38,502 nt of DNA from Deltaproteobacteria bacterium (GTDB lineage Bacteria > Desulfobacterota > Desulfarculia > Adiutricales > Adiutricaceae). The position numbers were made by a program, and so were the translations under genes. Positions 1 through 8,422 of the stretch are shown here, piece after piece. The stretch spans positions 1-38,502 of the forward strand of contig JAISFS010000015.1 in NCBI GenBank assembly GCA_031263485.1. The letters run 5' to 3'. Within the stretch, counting starts at the first letter, position 1. Every line of letters begins with the position of its first letter. The notes under the pieces were generated by a model, which ran no database searches, was not told where the DNA came from, and worked only from the letters and a program-made list of their open reading frames with translations.

Positions 1-2554
1 TGTCCGAAGCGGACGACCGCGAGGGCGCACGGGACGCCTGGACGCGGGTCGCGGAGGCGCGGGAGCGCCTACTGGGGCCGGACGACCCTGAGACGCTGGA
101 CGCGCTGGCACGCCTGACCGATGCCATGTCCGAAGCGGGCGACCGCGAGGGCGCCTGGGCGCGGGTCGCGGAGACGCGGGAGCGCCTCCTGGGGCCGGAC
201 GACCCTGAGACGCTGGACGCGCTGGCACGCCTGGCCAATGCCATGTCCAAAGCGGGCGATTTCACGGGCGAGCGGGACGCTTGGGCCCGCCTCGCCGAGG
301 CGCGGGAGCGCGTCCTGGGGCCGGACGACCTCAGGACGCTGTCCGCGCTGGAATGCCTGGCCGACACGCTTCACAAGCTACACGAACTCATCCCGGAACG
401 GAAAGTGAGGGAGCGCCTGGCGGAAAGCCGGGAACGGACGCTGGGCGCGGGCGATTTGACCACTAAATGGGCATGGGAAGCCCTGGCCGACCTCTTCTCT
501 TCAATGGGGGACATCGATTCCGAGCGTGAGATCCGCGCCCGTCAGGCGGAGTCTCTCGCGCGGGAACTTGGAGCGGACAGCTTCTCCGCCCTGGATGCCC
601 TGGACAAGCTTGCCCGGGCCTTGTCCGAAGCGGGCGACCGCGAGGGGGCCCGGGACGCCTACGCGCGGATCGCGGAGGCATGGGAACGCAAAGAGGGGCC
701 AGACAGCAACAGAGCCCTGACGGCCCAAGCCCGGCTGGCCAAGGCATTGTCAAAAGCGGGCGACCGCGAAGGCGCTCGGGACGCGGCCGCGCGGGTCGCG
801 GAGGCGCGGTTACGCATCCTGGGGCCTGACAGACCAACGGCCTTGGACGAAGTGGCCCGGCTGGCCGCAGCCTTGTCCGAAATGGGCGTCAACGGGCTCG
901 CTCCGGAGTTTCCCGCATGGGTGGCGGAGGCGCGAGAGCGCCGCCTGGGTTCTGACGGCCCCGAGGCAGTAGAGGCCCTGCACCGGCTGCACAATGCCTT
1001 TACTACAATGTGGAGGATGAAAATAAGGGAAAGGGAATCGAAGGCCCTCGCCCAGGACACCTGGGCGCGGTACCGGGAGGCGGAACACCGCATCGAGGGA
1101 CCGAACAGCCGGGCGGTCGACGACGCCTTGGTGCTACTGGCCAGCGAACTCCTCGCGATTGGCGACTACGGTGGCGCACGGAACGCTTACGCGCAGAGCG
1201 CTGAGGCGCGTGAGAGCGTCGAGGGGCCGGACAGCAGCCCTGCCATGTCCTCCCTGGAGAGGATGGCCGAGGCTCTCCTCGCGGCGGGCGACTACGAGGG
1301 CGCACGGGACGCCCTCTCGCGGGTCGCAGAGACGTTGGAGCGTACACAGAGGGACAGCCCCTTCACGATCCGCGTCCTCAGAAAGCTCGCTGCCACCCAG
1401 TATGCCCTGCGCGACCTCCCCGCGGCCATCCGCACGCTGGAGCGGACCTTGGATGCCATAGACCGAAGCATGCCGGGGAGTTCGTTCGGCTACCAGGAGC
1501 GCTCGCTTTTGAGCGATCTCCAGGCCGAGTCACAAGAGCCGGAGCGGGGGGCGGACAGCCCCGAGGTCCTGGACCGACTCGCCGAGGCTCTCCACTCGGC
1601 AGAAGCCCATGAGGCCTGGCGGGAGATCCGCGCCCGCCGTGCGGAGGCGCTCGCGCGGGATCTGGGTGAGGAGAGCCCCGAGGCATTGGACGCCATGTCC
1701 GAACTGGCTTACGCCATGTCCGTAACGGGCGACCGCGAGGGCGCCCGTGACGCCTACGCGCGGGTCGCGGAGGTGACGCCCGCACCCTGGGGCCGGACAG
1801 TGCAGGGGCCTTGGACGCCCTTGAACGCCTGGCCAACGCCTTGGCCCAAGCGGGCGACCGCGAGGGCGCCCGGGACGCATGCGCGCAGGTCGCCCGGGCA
1901 TTGGAGCGCCAAGACGGGCCGGACAGCCCCGTGACCTTATACGCGCTGTCCCGGCTGGCCCAGGCCATGTCGGAAGCGGGCGACCACGAGGACGCCAGGA
2001 ACGTCCGCGAGCGGCTCGCGGAGGCGTGGGCGCGCCTCGGGGGACCGGACAGCCGCGATGCCATCGATGCCCTGACGGATCTCGCCATCGCGTCTGCTGT
2101 GCTGGGTGACCTGGCCTCGGCCATCAAGACGCAGGAGCGGGCCTTAGAGGCCATGGACCGGGTACTGGGCCGGGATGATTTGCAGACCCGCGAGGCCCGC
2201 GCGGTTTTACTCGGCCTCCAGGCCCTGTCCCTCGCGCTGGAGCGGGGGCCTGACAGCCCCGAGGCCTTGGACGCCCAGGAACGCCTGGCCGATGCCTTGG
2301 CCGAAACGCTCGACCACGATGTCGCGCGGGACGCCATGGCGCGGGTCGCTTCGGCACGGGAGCGCCTCCTGGGGCCGGACAGCCCCGAGGCATTGGACGC
2401 CCTGCACAGGCTGGCCCTTTTCATGATCGAAGCGGGCGACCGCAAAGCCGCAACGGGCGCACTGGCGCGGGTGGCCGACGCGTGGACGCGCATCAAGGGA
2501 CCGGACAGCCCCGAGGCCCTGGAGGCCAAGGCACGGCTGGCGGAGATTCTTTGA
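1..2554 (+). pseudogene. Kinesin-light-chain-type TPR repeat protein, 5' partial and frameshifted
   Basis: The reading frame is open from the first bases, so the gene starts upstream of the window. It encodes about twenty degenerate 42-residue repeats. Each carries a helix pair like SEAGDREGARDAYARVAEA, then a linker like RERLLGPDSPEALDAL; the LGPD-P-TL linker is typical of kinesin-light-chain/TPR_12 repeats, which form protein-binding superhelices. Frame 3 runs to about 1770. A single missing base between about 1772 and 1786 then moves the repeat pattern into frame 2, which continues in perfect repeat register to a TGA at 2552-2554. In the original frame the protein would run on as unrelated residues to 1934. 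Repeats near positions 3-125 and 126-245 are almost identical in DNA, which suggests recent duplication. No signal peptide or effector domain is visible in this part. A sequencing or assembly indel in the repetitive DNA cannot be excluded. The binding partner is unknown. Confidence 0.8.
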
Positions 2555-2665
2555 AGCGGACAACGATCATGATGCGCGGTCCGCCTTCGTGGGTCGCGGA
2601 GTCGCACGAGAGCCATCCGGAGCCTGACATCCCGACGTTGCCTCCCACGAGACGCGGGAGCGGGC
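2555..2665 (+). other. Decayed remnant of further TPR units
   Basis: After the TGA at 2552-2554 the repeat signature continues in other frames. From 2553, frame 3 reads EADNDHDAR, resembling SEAGDREGAR. From about 2590, frame 1 reads WVAESHESHPEPDIPTL, resembling RVAEARERLLGPDSPEAL. At least two more single-base shifts are needed to connect these, so the array once extended further and its 3' end has eroded. Confidence 0.55.
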
Positions 2666-2830
2666 TTTCGGGACGGCCGTACGGGCCATGGGTCCTGTCC
2701 TCCCAGACCGAAGTCGGCAGCCGTTCACCGGGAGAGCTTGGGGAGAGCTTGTCAGGCAGTAGAATTCGCGCCATAAGCGGCGGCGTCGGGCCGCGCCCGG
2801 CCAAGTACCCCCTGCCCGCGCCTGATGGCC

Positions 2831-3631
2831 TCAGCCGCCTTCGCCTTTCTGGCCGCCTTTCCCTTTCGGGGCATCCTCCGCCACAATCGGGAACCCTTCG
2901 CTTTTCGGGACGGCTTCTCTTCCCCCGGCATCCCAAGCCTCATCTCCCCCCTTGGCCTCTTTGGCCTCATTGCCCTCATCGGCATCTTTGGCCTCTTTGA
3001 CCTCTTTGGCCTCTTTGGCCTTCCGGGGCTTGGGGGGCTTCCGGTTCCCGACCCTCTGCGCGGCCTCGATGCCGCCTTTGAGCCAGACACGGATAAGTTC
3101 GCCTGCGGCCTTGAGCGAGCTCTCCACTGCCTCCAGCTCGCTTTCGGCGAAGCGTGACAGCACCCAGTCGACGTTCACCGCCTCGTCCCGGTCCTCCTTG
3201 GGGGGGCGGCCTATGCCTATCCGGAGCCGCGCGAAATTCCCGCGCACGAACTCCCTTATCGACTCGATGCCCTTGTGGCCGGCGCTCCCTCCCCCCAGCG
3301 TGGCCTTCACCTTGCCGGGGGGAAGATCCATCTCGTCGTGGACCACCAGAAGCCCGTCCGCCACGGAAATCTTGTAGAAGCCCGCCAGTTCGCGCACCGC
3401 CACGCCGGAGAGGTTCATGAATGTCTGCGGCCAGGCCAGGATCACGCGAGCCCCTTCGAGGGTGCCGGTGGCGATCTGGCTGGACTTGAAGGCCGAGGGG
3501 CGACCGAAGGCGTAGGGGTCCTCCCCGACAAGGGCCTCCAAGGCCATGAAACCCACGTTGTGCCGGGTCTCGGCGTACTGACGGCCCGGGTTGCCCAACC
3601 CCACGATTATCCTGGTCCCCGAAAGCTCCAT
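2831..3631 (-). CDS. pth: Peptidyl-tRNA hydrolase with a long charged C-terminal tail
   Basis: Pth hydrolyses the ester bond of peptidyl-tRNAs released from stalled ribosomes and so recycles tRNA in the cytoplasm. The 266-residue product shows the family motifs: GLGNPG at 11-16, catalytic His24 in ETRHNVGF, Asn73 in TFMNLSG, Asp99 in VVHDEMDLPPG, and GSAGHKG at 115-121. The start at 3631 is preceded by GGAGG six bases upstream; the same frame is open to 3901 but without homology. Residues 1-198 are a normal-length Pth. The last about 68 residues are extra, rich in Lys, Glu, Ala and Gly, and partly built from KEAKE/KEVKE units encoded by a 9-bp DNA repeat. The tail has no recognised function; it could be a species-specific disordered or nucleic-acid-binding extension. 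The gene appears monocistronic. Confidence 0.95.
   Translation of the reverse strand: MELSGTRIIVGLGNPGRQYAETRHNVGFMALEALVGEDPYAFGRPSAFKSSQIATGTLEGARVILAWPQTFMNLSGVAVRELAGFYKISVADGLLVVHDEMDLPPGKVKATLGGGSAGHKGIESIREFVRGNFARLRIGIGRPPKEDRDEAVNVDWVLSRFAESELEAVESSLKAAGELIRVWLKGGIEAAQRVGNRKPPKPRKAKEAKEVKEAKDADEGNEAKEAKGGDEAWDAGGREAVPKSEGFPIVAEDAPKGKGGQKGEGG
2945..3028 (+). repeat. 9-bp-period repeat inside the pth tail
   Basis: Imperfect tandem copies of ggcctcttt (plus strand) encode the Lys-Glu-Ala triplets of the Pth tail. The period is a multiple of three, so the frame is kept as the tail expands or contracts. Confidence 0.75.
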
Positions 3632-3704
3632 GCGCGGCCTCCTCCCTGCCATGGCCCCCGAAAGTCTCGCGGGGCGCTCCCGCAGGCACCCCCGCGGCAC
3701 GGCA

Positions 3705-3733
3705 ATTGTAGGGAAAACCTGCCCGCTTGCCAA
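3705..3733 (-). promoter_or_regulatory. Sigma-70 promoter of pth
   Basis: On the minus strand, TTGGCA (3728-3733) and TACAAT (3705-3710) are separated by exactly 17 bp, each matching the consensus at five of six bases. The predicted transcript starts near 3698, about 65 bases before the pth start codon, which also supports the start at 3631. Confidence 0.7.
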
Positions 3734-4302
3734 ATCCTTCCCGCACGTGCCGTTGGGCGGCACCCGAACGTGCCGGCAGGGGCCGGGGGGGGGCGGACGG
3801 GCACCAAGGCAATCGGGTGGCGGAGGCCGCGCCGAAGCGCCTTTTGGCGGAGCTACGGCGGTAGCCCTTTGGCGTCGTCCGTGGTGGCCCGATCCGGACA
3901 TCCGAGGCGCCCCCCCGCTCCCCTGATGCCCCGAAGACGGCCAATGCGGCGTAGTTTGACCGGTGCTGTTCCGGAGCCGCCTGAGGGCGACCTTGCCTCC
4001 GAACTGACCCGCTTACCGCAAAGCCGTCGCAAACGTTATTTTTAGTCCCCTGTCCGGCCCTTTCTTGCAATCATGAGTTGCATACGATAAAATCCAAGAA
4101 ACAGACGGCTTTAAGCCGCCCGGGCCCCCGATGGGAACGGCCCGGAGACGGTCGGCTTCCAGGGGGTGGGAGGAGAACGGGCGCCGAGCCTCCCCCCGGC
4201 CTCGGGGCCTTTTCTTGACGCTCGCCGGCGCCGCGCCGGCCGCCCGACAGGGTCCCGAGAGGCAAAGCGGGCGGCCCGAAACCCCCTGGGAGTTAAATCG
4301 TT
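3734..4302. other. Intergenic region between pth and rubredoxin
   Basis: No convincing gene. It holds the upstream side of the pth promoter, the rubredoxin promoter at 4065-4093, and a GC-rich leader of about 200 bases with inverted repeats (for example ggctttaagcc at 4107-4117). Open frames here lack homology and ribosome-binding sites. Confidence 0.5.
4065..4093 (+). promoter_or_regulatory. Sigma-70 promoter upstream of rubredoxin
   Basis: TTGCAA (4065-4070), a 17-bp spacer, and TAAAAT (4088-4093, five of six consensus bases), in a locally AT-rich stretch. The first gene downstream on this strand is rubredoxin at 4303, giving a leader of about 200 bases. Confidence 0.55.
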
Positions 4303-4464
4303 ATGAAAAAACACACCTGCATAGTCTGTTCCTACGAGTACGACCCCGCCGTCGGCGACCCCGACAACGGCGTCCCCCCCGGCACCCCCTTCGAGGCCCT
4401 CCCGGCCGACTGGGTCTGCCCCGTCTGCGGAGCCGGCAAGGACCAGTTCGAGGAGTCCGAGTAG
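4303..4464 (+). CDS. Rubredoxin
   Basis: A 53-residue one-iron electron carrier. It begins MKKHTCIVC and has the two knuckles CxxC at Cys6/Cys9 and Cys39/Cys42 (the latter within DWVCPVCG), which bind a single Fe by four cysteines. Tyr/Pro/Trp spacing and total length match classical rubredoxins. The start ATG is preceded by a modest GGGAG. In anaerobes rubredoxin passes electrons to flavodiiron oxygen reductases and to rubrerythrins. Both partner types follow here on the same strand (ferritin-like protein 96 bp downstream, FprA at 5820), so that role is a well-supported inference. Confidence 0.95.
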   Translation: MKKHTCIVCSYEYDPAVGDPDNGVPPGTPFEALPADWVCPVCGAGKDQFEESE

Positions 4465-4560
4465 GAACTGACCCGGACGGGAGACCCGATCCCCGTCCCA
4501 AGGAGATCACCCTGACTGTCCCCTGGGCCCTGTCCCCGGGGGCATCCTGGCGGAGGTGCC

Positions 4561-5064
4561 ATGATCTACCCCTTCAACGCGGTCGAGGCCTTAAAGATCG
4601 CCATCTCCATCGAGGAAAACGGCCTCAAGTTCTACACCGACGCCGCCAAGAGGTTCGCGCCGTCCTCGACTGCCGACCTCTTCGCCAAGCTCGCCCACGA
4701 GGAGGAGGGCCACAAGGCCCTGTTCCAGGCGATGCTGGACGCGTTGCCCAAGGACGAGGCCCCCACGGCCTTCGATCCGGACAACGAGATGGACCAGTAC
4801 CTCAAGATGATGGCGGGCATGCACATCTTCCAGCAGGATCCCGCGGAGGTCGCCAAGGTGCTCGCCGCCGTGAAGGACCAGAAGGACGCCCTGACCCTGG
4901 CCATCACCTTCGAGAAGGACTCGGTCATGTTCTTCGTCCAGCTCAAGGAGGCCTCCGCCGAGATGAGCGACAAGATCTCCGTGGACATGCTCATCGCCGA
5001 GGAGGCCCGCCACCTCCGGATCCTCGCCAGGGAGTACAACCGGCTCTACCGTCCGGACAAGTAG
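4561..5064 (+). CDS. Ferritin-like diiron protein (rubrerythrin N-domain type)
   Basis: A 167-residue all-helical four-helix-bundle protein. The diiron ligand pattern of rubrerythrin is visible: Glu in SIEEN (18-19), ExxH at Glu48/His51, Glu118 in FEKD, and ExxH at Glu148/His151. The C-terminal rubredoxin domain of true rubrerythrin is absent; a separate rubredoxin gene lies just upstream and could supply the electrons. GGAGG precedes the ATG. Such proteins reduce hydrogen peroxide or handle iron in anaerobes; which applies here cannot be told from sequence. It is probably co-transcribed with rubredoxin, and a strong terminator follows. Confidence 0.88.
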   Translation: MIYPFNAVEALKIAISIEENGLKFYTDAAKRFAPSSTADLFAKLAHEEEGHKALFQAMLDALPKDEAPTAFDPDNEMDQYLKMMAGMHIFQQDPAEVAKVLAAVKDQKDALTLAITFEKDSVMFFVQLKEASAEMSDKISVDMLIAEEARHLRILAREYNRLYRPDK

Positions 5065-5101
5065 CGCTCCGGCCGCTCGTTTCGGCCCCGCGATAGCCTC
5101 A

Positions 5102-5147
5102 AAGGCGCCCCGGCCCCCCCAAAGGGCTCCGGGGCGCTTCTTTTTTA
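5102..5147 (+). terminator. Intrinsic terminator after the ferritin-like gene
   Basis: A perfect 9-bp stem, GCGCCCCGG (5105-5113) with CCGGGGCGC (5129-5137), is followed by TTCTTTTTT. It ends the rubredoxin/ferritin-like transcript 40 bp after the stop codon. Confidence 0.88.
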
Positions 5148-5576
5148 CGTCGTCCCGCCCAAGGCCCGTAAGGCCCGTCCTCAGCCCGGATGCTCTCTTG
5201 GATTCCGGGAAGAGCCTCTTGGATTCCGGGAAGAGGCATGTCAGGGAGAAAACGGCAGGACAGGGGCGAGCCCGAAAGGGCCCGGAGAGTCCGAAGGTTT
5301 ACGTGCGGGCGCGAAGAATCCGGGAAGGGCCTGCGGAGAGCCCGCCAGGACATGGGGAAAGTCCGGGAAGAGCCGGGGAGGGCCCTGATACGGGATCCGG
5401 GGGGCCCTGAAGAGGCCCAGCAGCTCCTCTGGTGCGGCCTGCCAGGCGTCCGGCCAACCGGAGTCTACCCGTGATTCCGTTTTTTACGGGCCCCGGCACC
5501 AGCAAAGGGCCACTTTTCGGCCCGATTCCACGACCGGCCGATCGTTAGGAGACGGGATTATTTTCCCTGCCCGCGC
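5148..5576. other. Intergenic region with degenerate repeats
   Basis: No gene recognised between the terminator at 5147 and the fprA promoter. Purine-rich degenerate repeats (the tccgggaa family) fill 5190-5420. Open frames across them have no homology. Confidence 0.5.
5194..5236. repeat. Two copies of a roughly 20-bp direct repeat
   Basis: Two adjacent copies of cctcttggattccgggaaga-like sequence. Degenerate tccgggaa words recur downstream to about 5400. Confidence 0.7.
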
Positions 5577-5605
5577 TTCACACCCGCCGGGCCATGGCTT
5601 ATAAT
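5577..5605 (+). promoter_or_regulatory. Strong sigma-70 promoter of fprA
   Basis: TTCACA (5577-5582, five of six), a 17-bp spacer, and a perfect TATAAT (5600-5605). The leader to the fprA start at 5820 is about 210 bases. It is one of the best consensus promoters in the window, consistent with high expression of an oxygen-defence enzyme. Confidence 0.8.
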
Positions 5606-5819
5606 AGTCGGCTGGAGCCCGAACCCGTCATAAATCAAGGGATTACGGTCGCCACCGCCGATCGGGCGGAAGGGGATCTTCTTCGCACGGGCCCCGATAT
5701 GCGACTTGGCCTCTGGCGCCCCATCGCGGCGCCGGAGTCTTTTTTTCCGCCCGGGGGCCTTGCGGCCCTTGCCCCATGCCCGGGCGTCGCCGAACCGACA
5801 GCTCGAGGAGCCTCCGACA

Positions 5820-7016
5820 ATGGAACCGATCAAGATTTGCGACAACGTGTTCTGGGTGGGCGCCGTGGACTACGACATCCGCGACTTCCACGGCTACCTG
5901 ACGCCCAAGGGGAGCACCTACAACGCCTACCTGGTCGTGGACGAGAAAATAACCCTGATCGACACCGTCCGCCACGGCTTCGAGGACGAGCTCCTCTCCC
6001 GGATCTCCAAGATCGTGGACCCGGCCAAGGTCGACCAGGTCATCTCCAACCACGCGGAGATGGACCACTCGGGGTCCCTGCCGGGCATCATGCGGGCCAT
6101 CGGGGCCTCCAAGCCCGTCTACGCCTCCGCGATGGGGGTCAAGAACCTCCACGGCCAGTTCCACGGGGAGAGCCTGAACCTTCTGGACGTGGCCAAGGAG
6201 CACCCGGCATCCGGGAAGTTCTCCTTCAAGTTCCTGGACACCAAGATGATCCACTGGCCCGACAGCATGTTCACCTTCATGCCGGAGCCGGGGGTGCTCT
6301 TCTCCCAGGACGGTTTCGGACTCCACTTCGCCTCGACCGAACGTTTCGACGACCAGGTGCCCTGGGACCTTCTGAGGGGCCTCGCCGTGAACTACTTCGC
6401 GAACATCCTCACCCCGTACACGGTTCAGATCGGGAAAATCCTGGAGACCGTCAAGGAGACCGGGATCCTTCAGGCGACCAGGATCGTCTGCCCCGACCAC
6501 GGGATCGTCTGGCGCAAGGACCCGGCGAAGATAGTCGAGCTCTACGCGCATCTGGTCTCCAGAAAGCCGGCCCGCAAGGCCGTGGTCGCCTTCGACACCA
6601 TGTGGCACTCCACCGAGTACATGGCCCGCGAGCTCACGGACGCCCTGGGAACGCGCGACATAGACGTGAAGTACCTGTCCCTCAAGCACAGCCACAGGAG
6701 CGAGGTGGCGGCCGAGGCCCTGGAGGCCGCGGCGGTGCTCATCGGGACGCCCACCATCAACAACCAGATGTTCCCCTCCCTGGCCGATCTCCTGTGCTAC
6801 CTGAAGAGCCTCAAGGTGAAGGACAAGATAGGCGCCTCCTTCGGCTCCCACGGCTGGAGCGGCGAGGGCGCGAAGCTGGTCCAGGCCGAGCTCGCCGGCA
6901 TGGGCTGGAAACTCCCCTCCCCCGAGGTGCGCGTCCAGTGGGTGCCCAAGGAGGCGGACCTCCAGCCGCTCAAGGACATGGCGAAGGCCGTCGCGGACGA
7001 GATCGACAAGATCTAG
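5820..7016 (+). CDS. fprA: Flavodiiron protein (A-type; rubredoxin:oxygen/NO oxidoreductase)
   Basis: A 398-residue cytoplasmic enzyme reducing O2 to water and/or NO to N2O with electrons from rubredoxin. The N-terminal metallo-beta-lactamase-like domain (about 1-250) has all diiron ligands: His78, Glu80, Asp82 (HAEMDHSG), His145 (IHWPDSM), Asp164 (FSQDG), His227 (CPDHG). The C-terminal flavodoxin domain (about 253-398) has the FMN phosphate loop at 258-264 (FDTMWHST) and the second FMN loop GSHGWSGEG. No extra C-terminal rubredoxin or flavin reductase domain is fused, so this is class A and needs a separate rubredoxin, encoded 1.4 kb upstream. The ATG at 5820 is chosen because AGGAG lies nine bases upstream and homology begins there; the frame is open from 5706. 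It has its own promoter and a strong terminator. Confidence 0.96.
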   Translation: MEPIKICDNVFWVGAVDYDIRDFHGYLTPKGSTYNAYLVVDEKITLIDTVRHGFEDELLSRISKIVDPAKVDQVISNHAEMDHSGSLPGIMRAIGASKPVYASAMGVKNLHGQFHGESLNLLDVAKEHPASGKFSFKFLDTKMIHWPDSMFTFMPEPGVLFSQDGFGLHFASTERFDDQVPWDLLRGLAVNYFANILTPYTVQIGKILETVKETGILQATRIVCPDHGIVWRKDPAKIVELYAHLVSRKPARKAVVAFDTMWHSTEYMARELTDALGTRDIDVKYLSLKHSHRSEVAAEALEAAAVLIGTPTINNQMFPSLADLLCYLKSLKVKDKIGASFGSHGWSGEGAKLVQAELAGMGWKLPSPEVRVQWVPKEADLQPLKDMAKAVADEIDKI

Positions 7017-7124
7017 CCGCCTCGGGGAATCCCCGGCTCCCGTACCGTCCGTCAAGGCCCGCGCCCGCAGGCCCGCCCCGGCAAACCCGCGATGCCGTCC
7101 ATAAGCGTGCGCTCGGGAAATCCT

Positions 7125-7173
7125 GCCCCGCGCCTCCCCCGCTTCCAGCCGGGGAGGCGCGGGGCTTTCTTTT
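7125..7173 (+). terminator. Intrinsic terminator of fprA
   Basis: A perfect 15-bp stem, 7125-7139 with 7151-7165 (GCCCCGCGCCTCCCC and its complement), an 11-base loop, then TTTCTTTT. It lies 108 bp after the fprA stop. Confidence 0.9.
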
Positions 7174-7266
7174 CGCGGGCAAGCGGGCAGGGAGCTGCCG
7201 CGCCAATCCGCATGCCCCGCAGGGAACGCGCGGGTACTCCGGACCGCCGGACACGCGCCGCACAGG

Positions 7267-7446
7267 CCGCTGGAACACGTGACGCTGGAATACGCGCCGC
7301 ACAGGCCGCGGGAATACGCGCCGCACAGGCCGCTGGTACACGTGACGCGGGAATACTTGATGCACAGGGCGCTGGAACACGTGACGCGGGAATACTGGAT
7401 GCACAGGGCGCTGGAACACGTGACGCAGGAATACGAGGCGCACAGG
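7267..7446. repeat. 39-bp tandem repeat, four full copies and one short copy
   Basis: Units at 7267-7305, 7306-7329 (24 bp, internally deleted), 7330-7368, 7369-7407 and 7408-7446. Full units contain the palindrome CACGTG and end with gcacagg. Because 39 is divisible by three and the unit has few stops, several frames on both strands stay open and give artefactual 13-residue peptide repeats. No start or ribosome-binding site supports translation. Confidence 0.9.
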
Positions 7447-7713
7447 GCAAGGATAACAGGATGCGAGCGCGGGGCACAGGATGCACGGGGCTCTCGAGAT
7501 GAGCGAAACACTCGGCCAGGATGACCGCAACCAAGCATTACCAGGCGGACATGGCGCCGGCAGGGGATGAGCGTCCGCTAGCCGCGGGCCGACTTGGCGG
7601 GCCGCTCCGCCGTAAGCAACCTGCATGGCCGGGCCCGGCGAGAAACCGGGAACCTTGCCCTGACGCGAGTGTCTACGGATGTCGCCGATTCGAAAACGCC
7701 TCCACCGGACAAC

Positions 7714-7733
7714 TTCTTTCAAAATTGAAAGAA
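7714..7733. promoter_or_regulatory. Perfect 20-bp dyad next to the ybaK promoter (putative operator)
   Basis: TTCTTTCAA-AA-TTGAAAGAA: nine-base perfect arms around a two-base centre, ending three bases upstream of the -35 element. The AT-rich word stands out from GC-rich surroundings. Its geometry fits a homodimeric regulator; no regulator gene is adjacent. Confidence 0.55.
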
Positions 7734-7736
7734 CGC

Positions 7737-7765
7737 TTGCAAGCCGACCGGTAAGCGGGGATAAT
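7737..7765 (+). promoter_or_regulatory. Sigma-70 promoter of ybaK
   Basis: TTGCAA (7737-7742), a 17-bp spacer, GATAAT (7760-7765, five of six). The leader of about 145 bases is pyrimidine-rich. Confidence 0.65.
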
Positions 7766-7918
7766 GGCCAATCTTCAACCCGCGCCCCTGCCCCGGAAGT
7801 CGCGCGACCGCCTTCCGAGGCTCCCCAGCGGCAGACCGAACCGCCAAACCCCTCTCCAACGCTCCACGCCCCCGCCCTGACCCAGCCCCTGCGGACCTTG
7901 CGGAAACAGGAGTGCGCC

Positions 7919-8422
7919 GTGACCGCCAAAGCGAGCAAGACCAACGCCGTGAGGCTCCTGGAAAGCTTCGGATACCTCTTCGATCTCCTGGAGGCCGAAG
8001 TGGACGAAGGCGACCTCTCCGCCGAGAAAGCCGCCATTGACCTGGGCCTCCCTGAGGAGGCCGTCTACAAGACCCTCGTCGCCAAAGGCGACAGGACGGG
8101 GTACATGAAGGCCATGATCCCCGCAGGGAGGGTCCTCGACCTCAAATCCCTGGCGGATGCCTCCGGCAACAAGAAGGCCGCCATGATCCCAGTGAAGGAC
8201 CTCATGCCCGTCACGGGCTACGTGAGGGGCGGATGCTCCCCGCTGGGCGGGAAACTGCGCGCGCCGCTGTTCATCCTGGAAGAGGCGCTCGTTCAGCCTT
8301 TCATCGTCTTCAACGCAGGCCGCCGCGGGCTTTTCGTCAAGATGAGGCCCGATGACCTGATCCTCGCGACCGGTGCGGTTACGTGCGTCATCTCGCCGCC
8401 GGCGGACTACGACAGCATCTGA
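7919..8422 (+). CDS. ybaK: YbaK/EbsC family Cys-tRNA(Pro) deacylase
   Basis: A 167-residue single-domain trans-editing enzyme that hydrolyses Cys-tRNA(Pro) made in error by prolyl-tRNA synthetase. The YbaK signature TGYVRGGCSPLGGK lies at 99-112 and the conserved lysine at Lys51 (VYKTLVA). The C-terminal part has the expected NAGRRGLFV and DLILATGA strands. The GTG start is chosen because AGGAG lies six bases upstream and homology begins there; the frame extends upstream to 7679 through repeat-poor leader without similarity. The homolog is full length. It has its own promoter and no partner gene. Confidence 0.93.
   Translation: MTAKASKTNAVRLLESFGYLFDLLEAEVDEGDLSAEKAAIDLGLPEEAVYKTLVAKGDRTGYMKAMIPAGRVLDLKSLADASGNKKAAMIPVKDLMPVTGYVRGGCSPLGGKLRAPLFILEEALVQPFIVFNAGRRGLFVKMRPDDLILATGAVTCVISPPADYDSI

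Larger units (their letters stand above)
7174..7736. other. Intergenic region between fprA and ybaK
   Basis: Contains the 39-bp array and the dyad at 7714-7733. Otherwise no gene is recognised; short open frames are by-products of the repeats. Confidence 0.5.

Noticed and set aside
3275..4045. Plus-strand open frame across pth
   Set aside because: Antisense to pth, whose motifs are unmistakable on the minus strand.
7092..7524. Small repeat proteins from the 39-bp array
   Set aside because: Several frames are open because of the unit length; no ribosome-binding site or homology.
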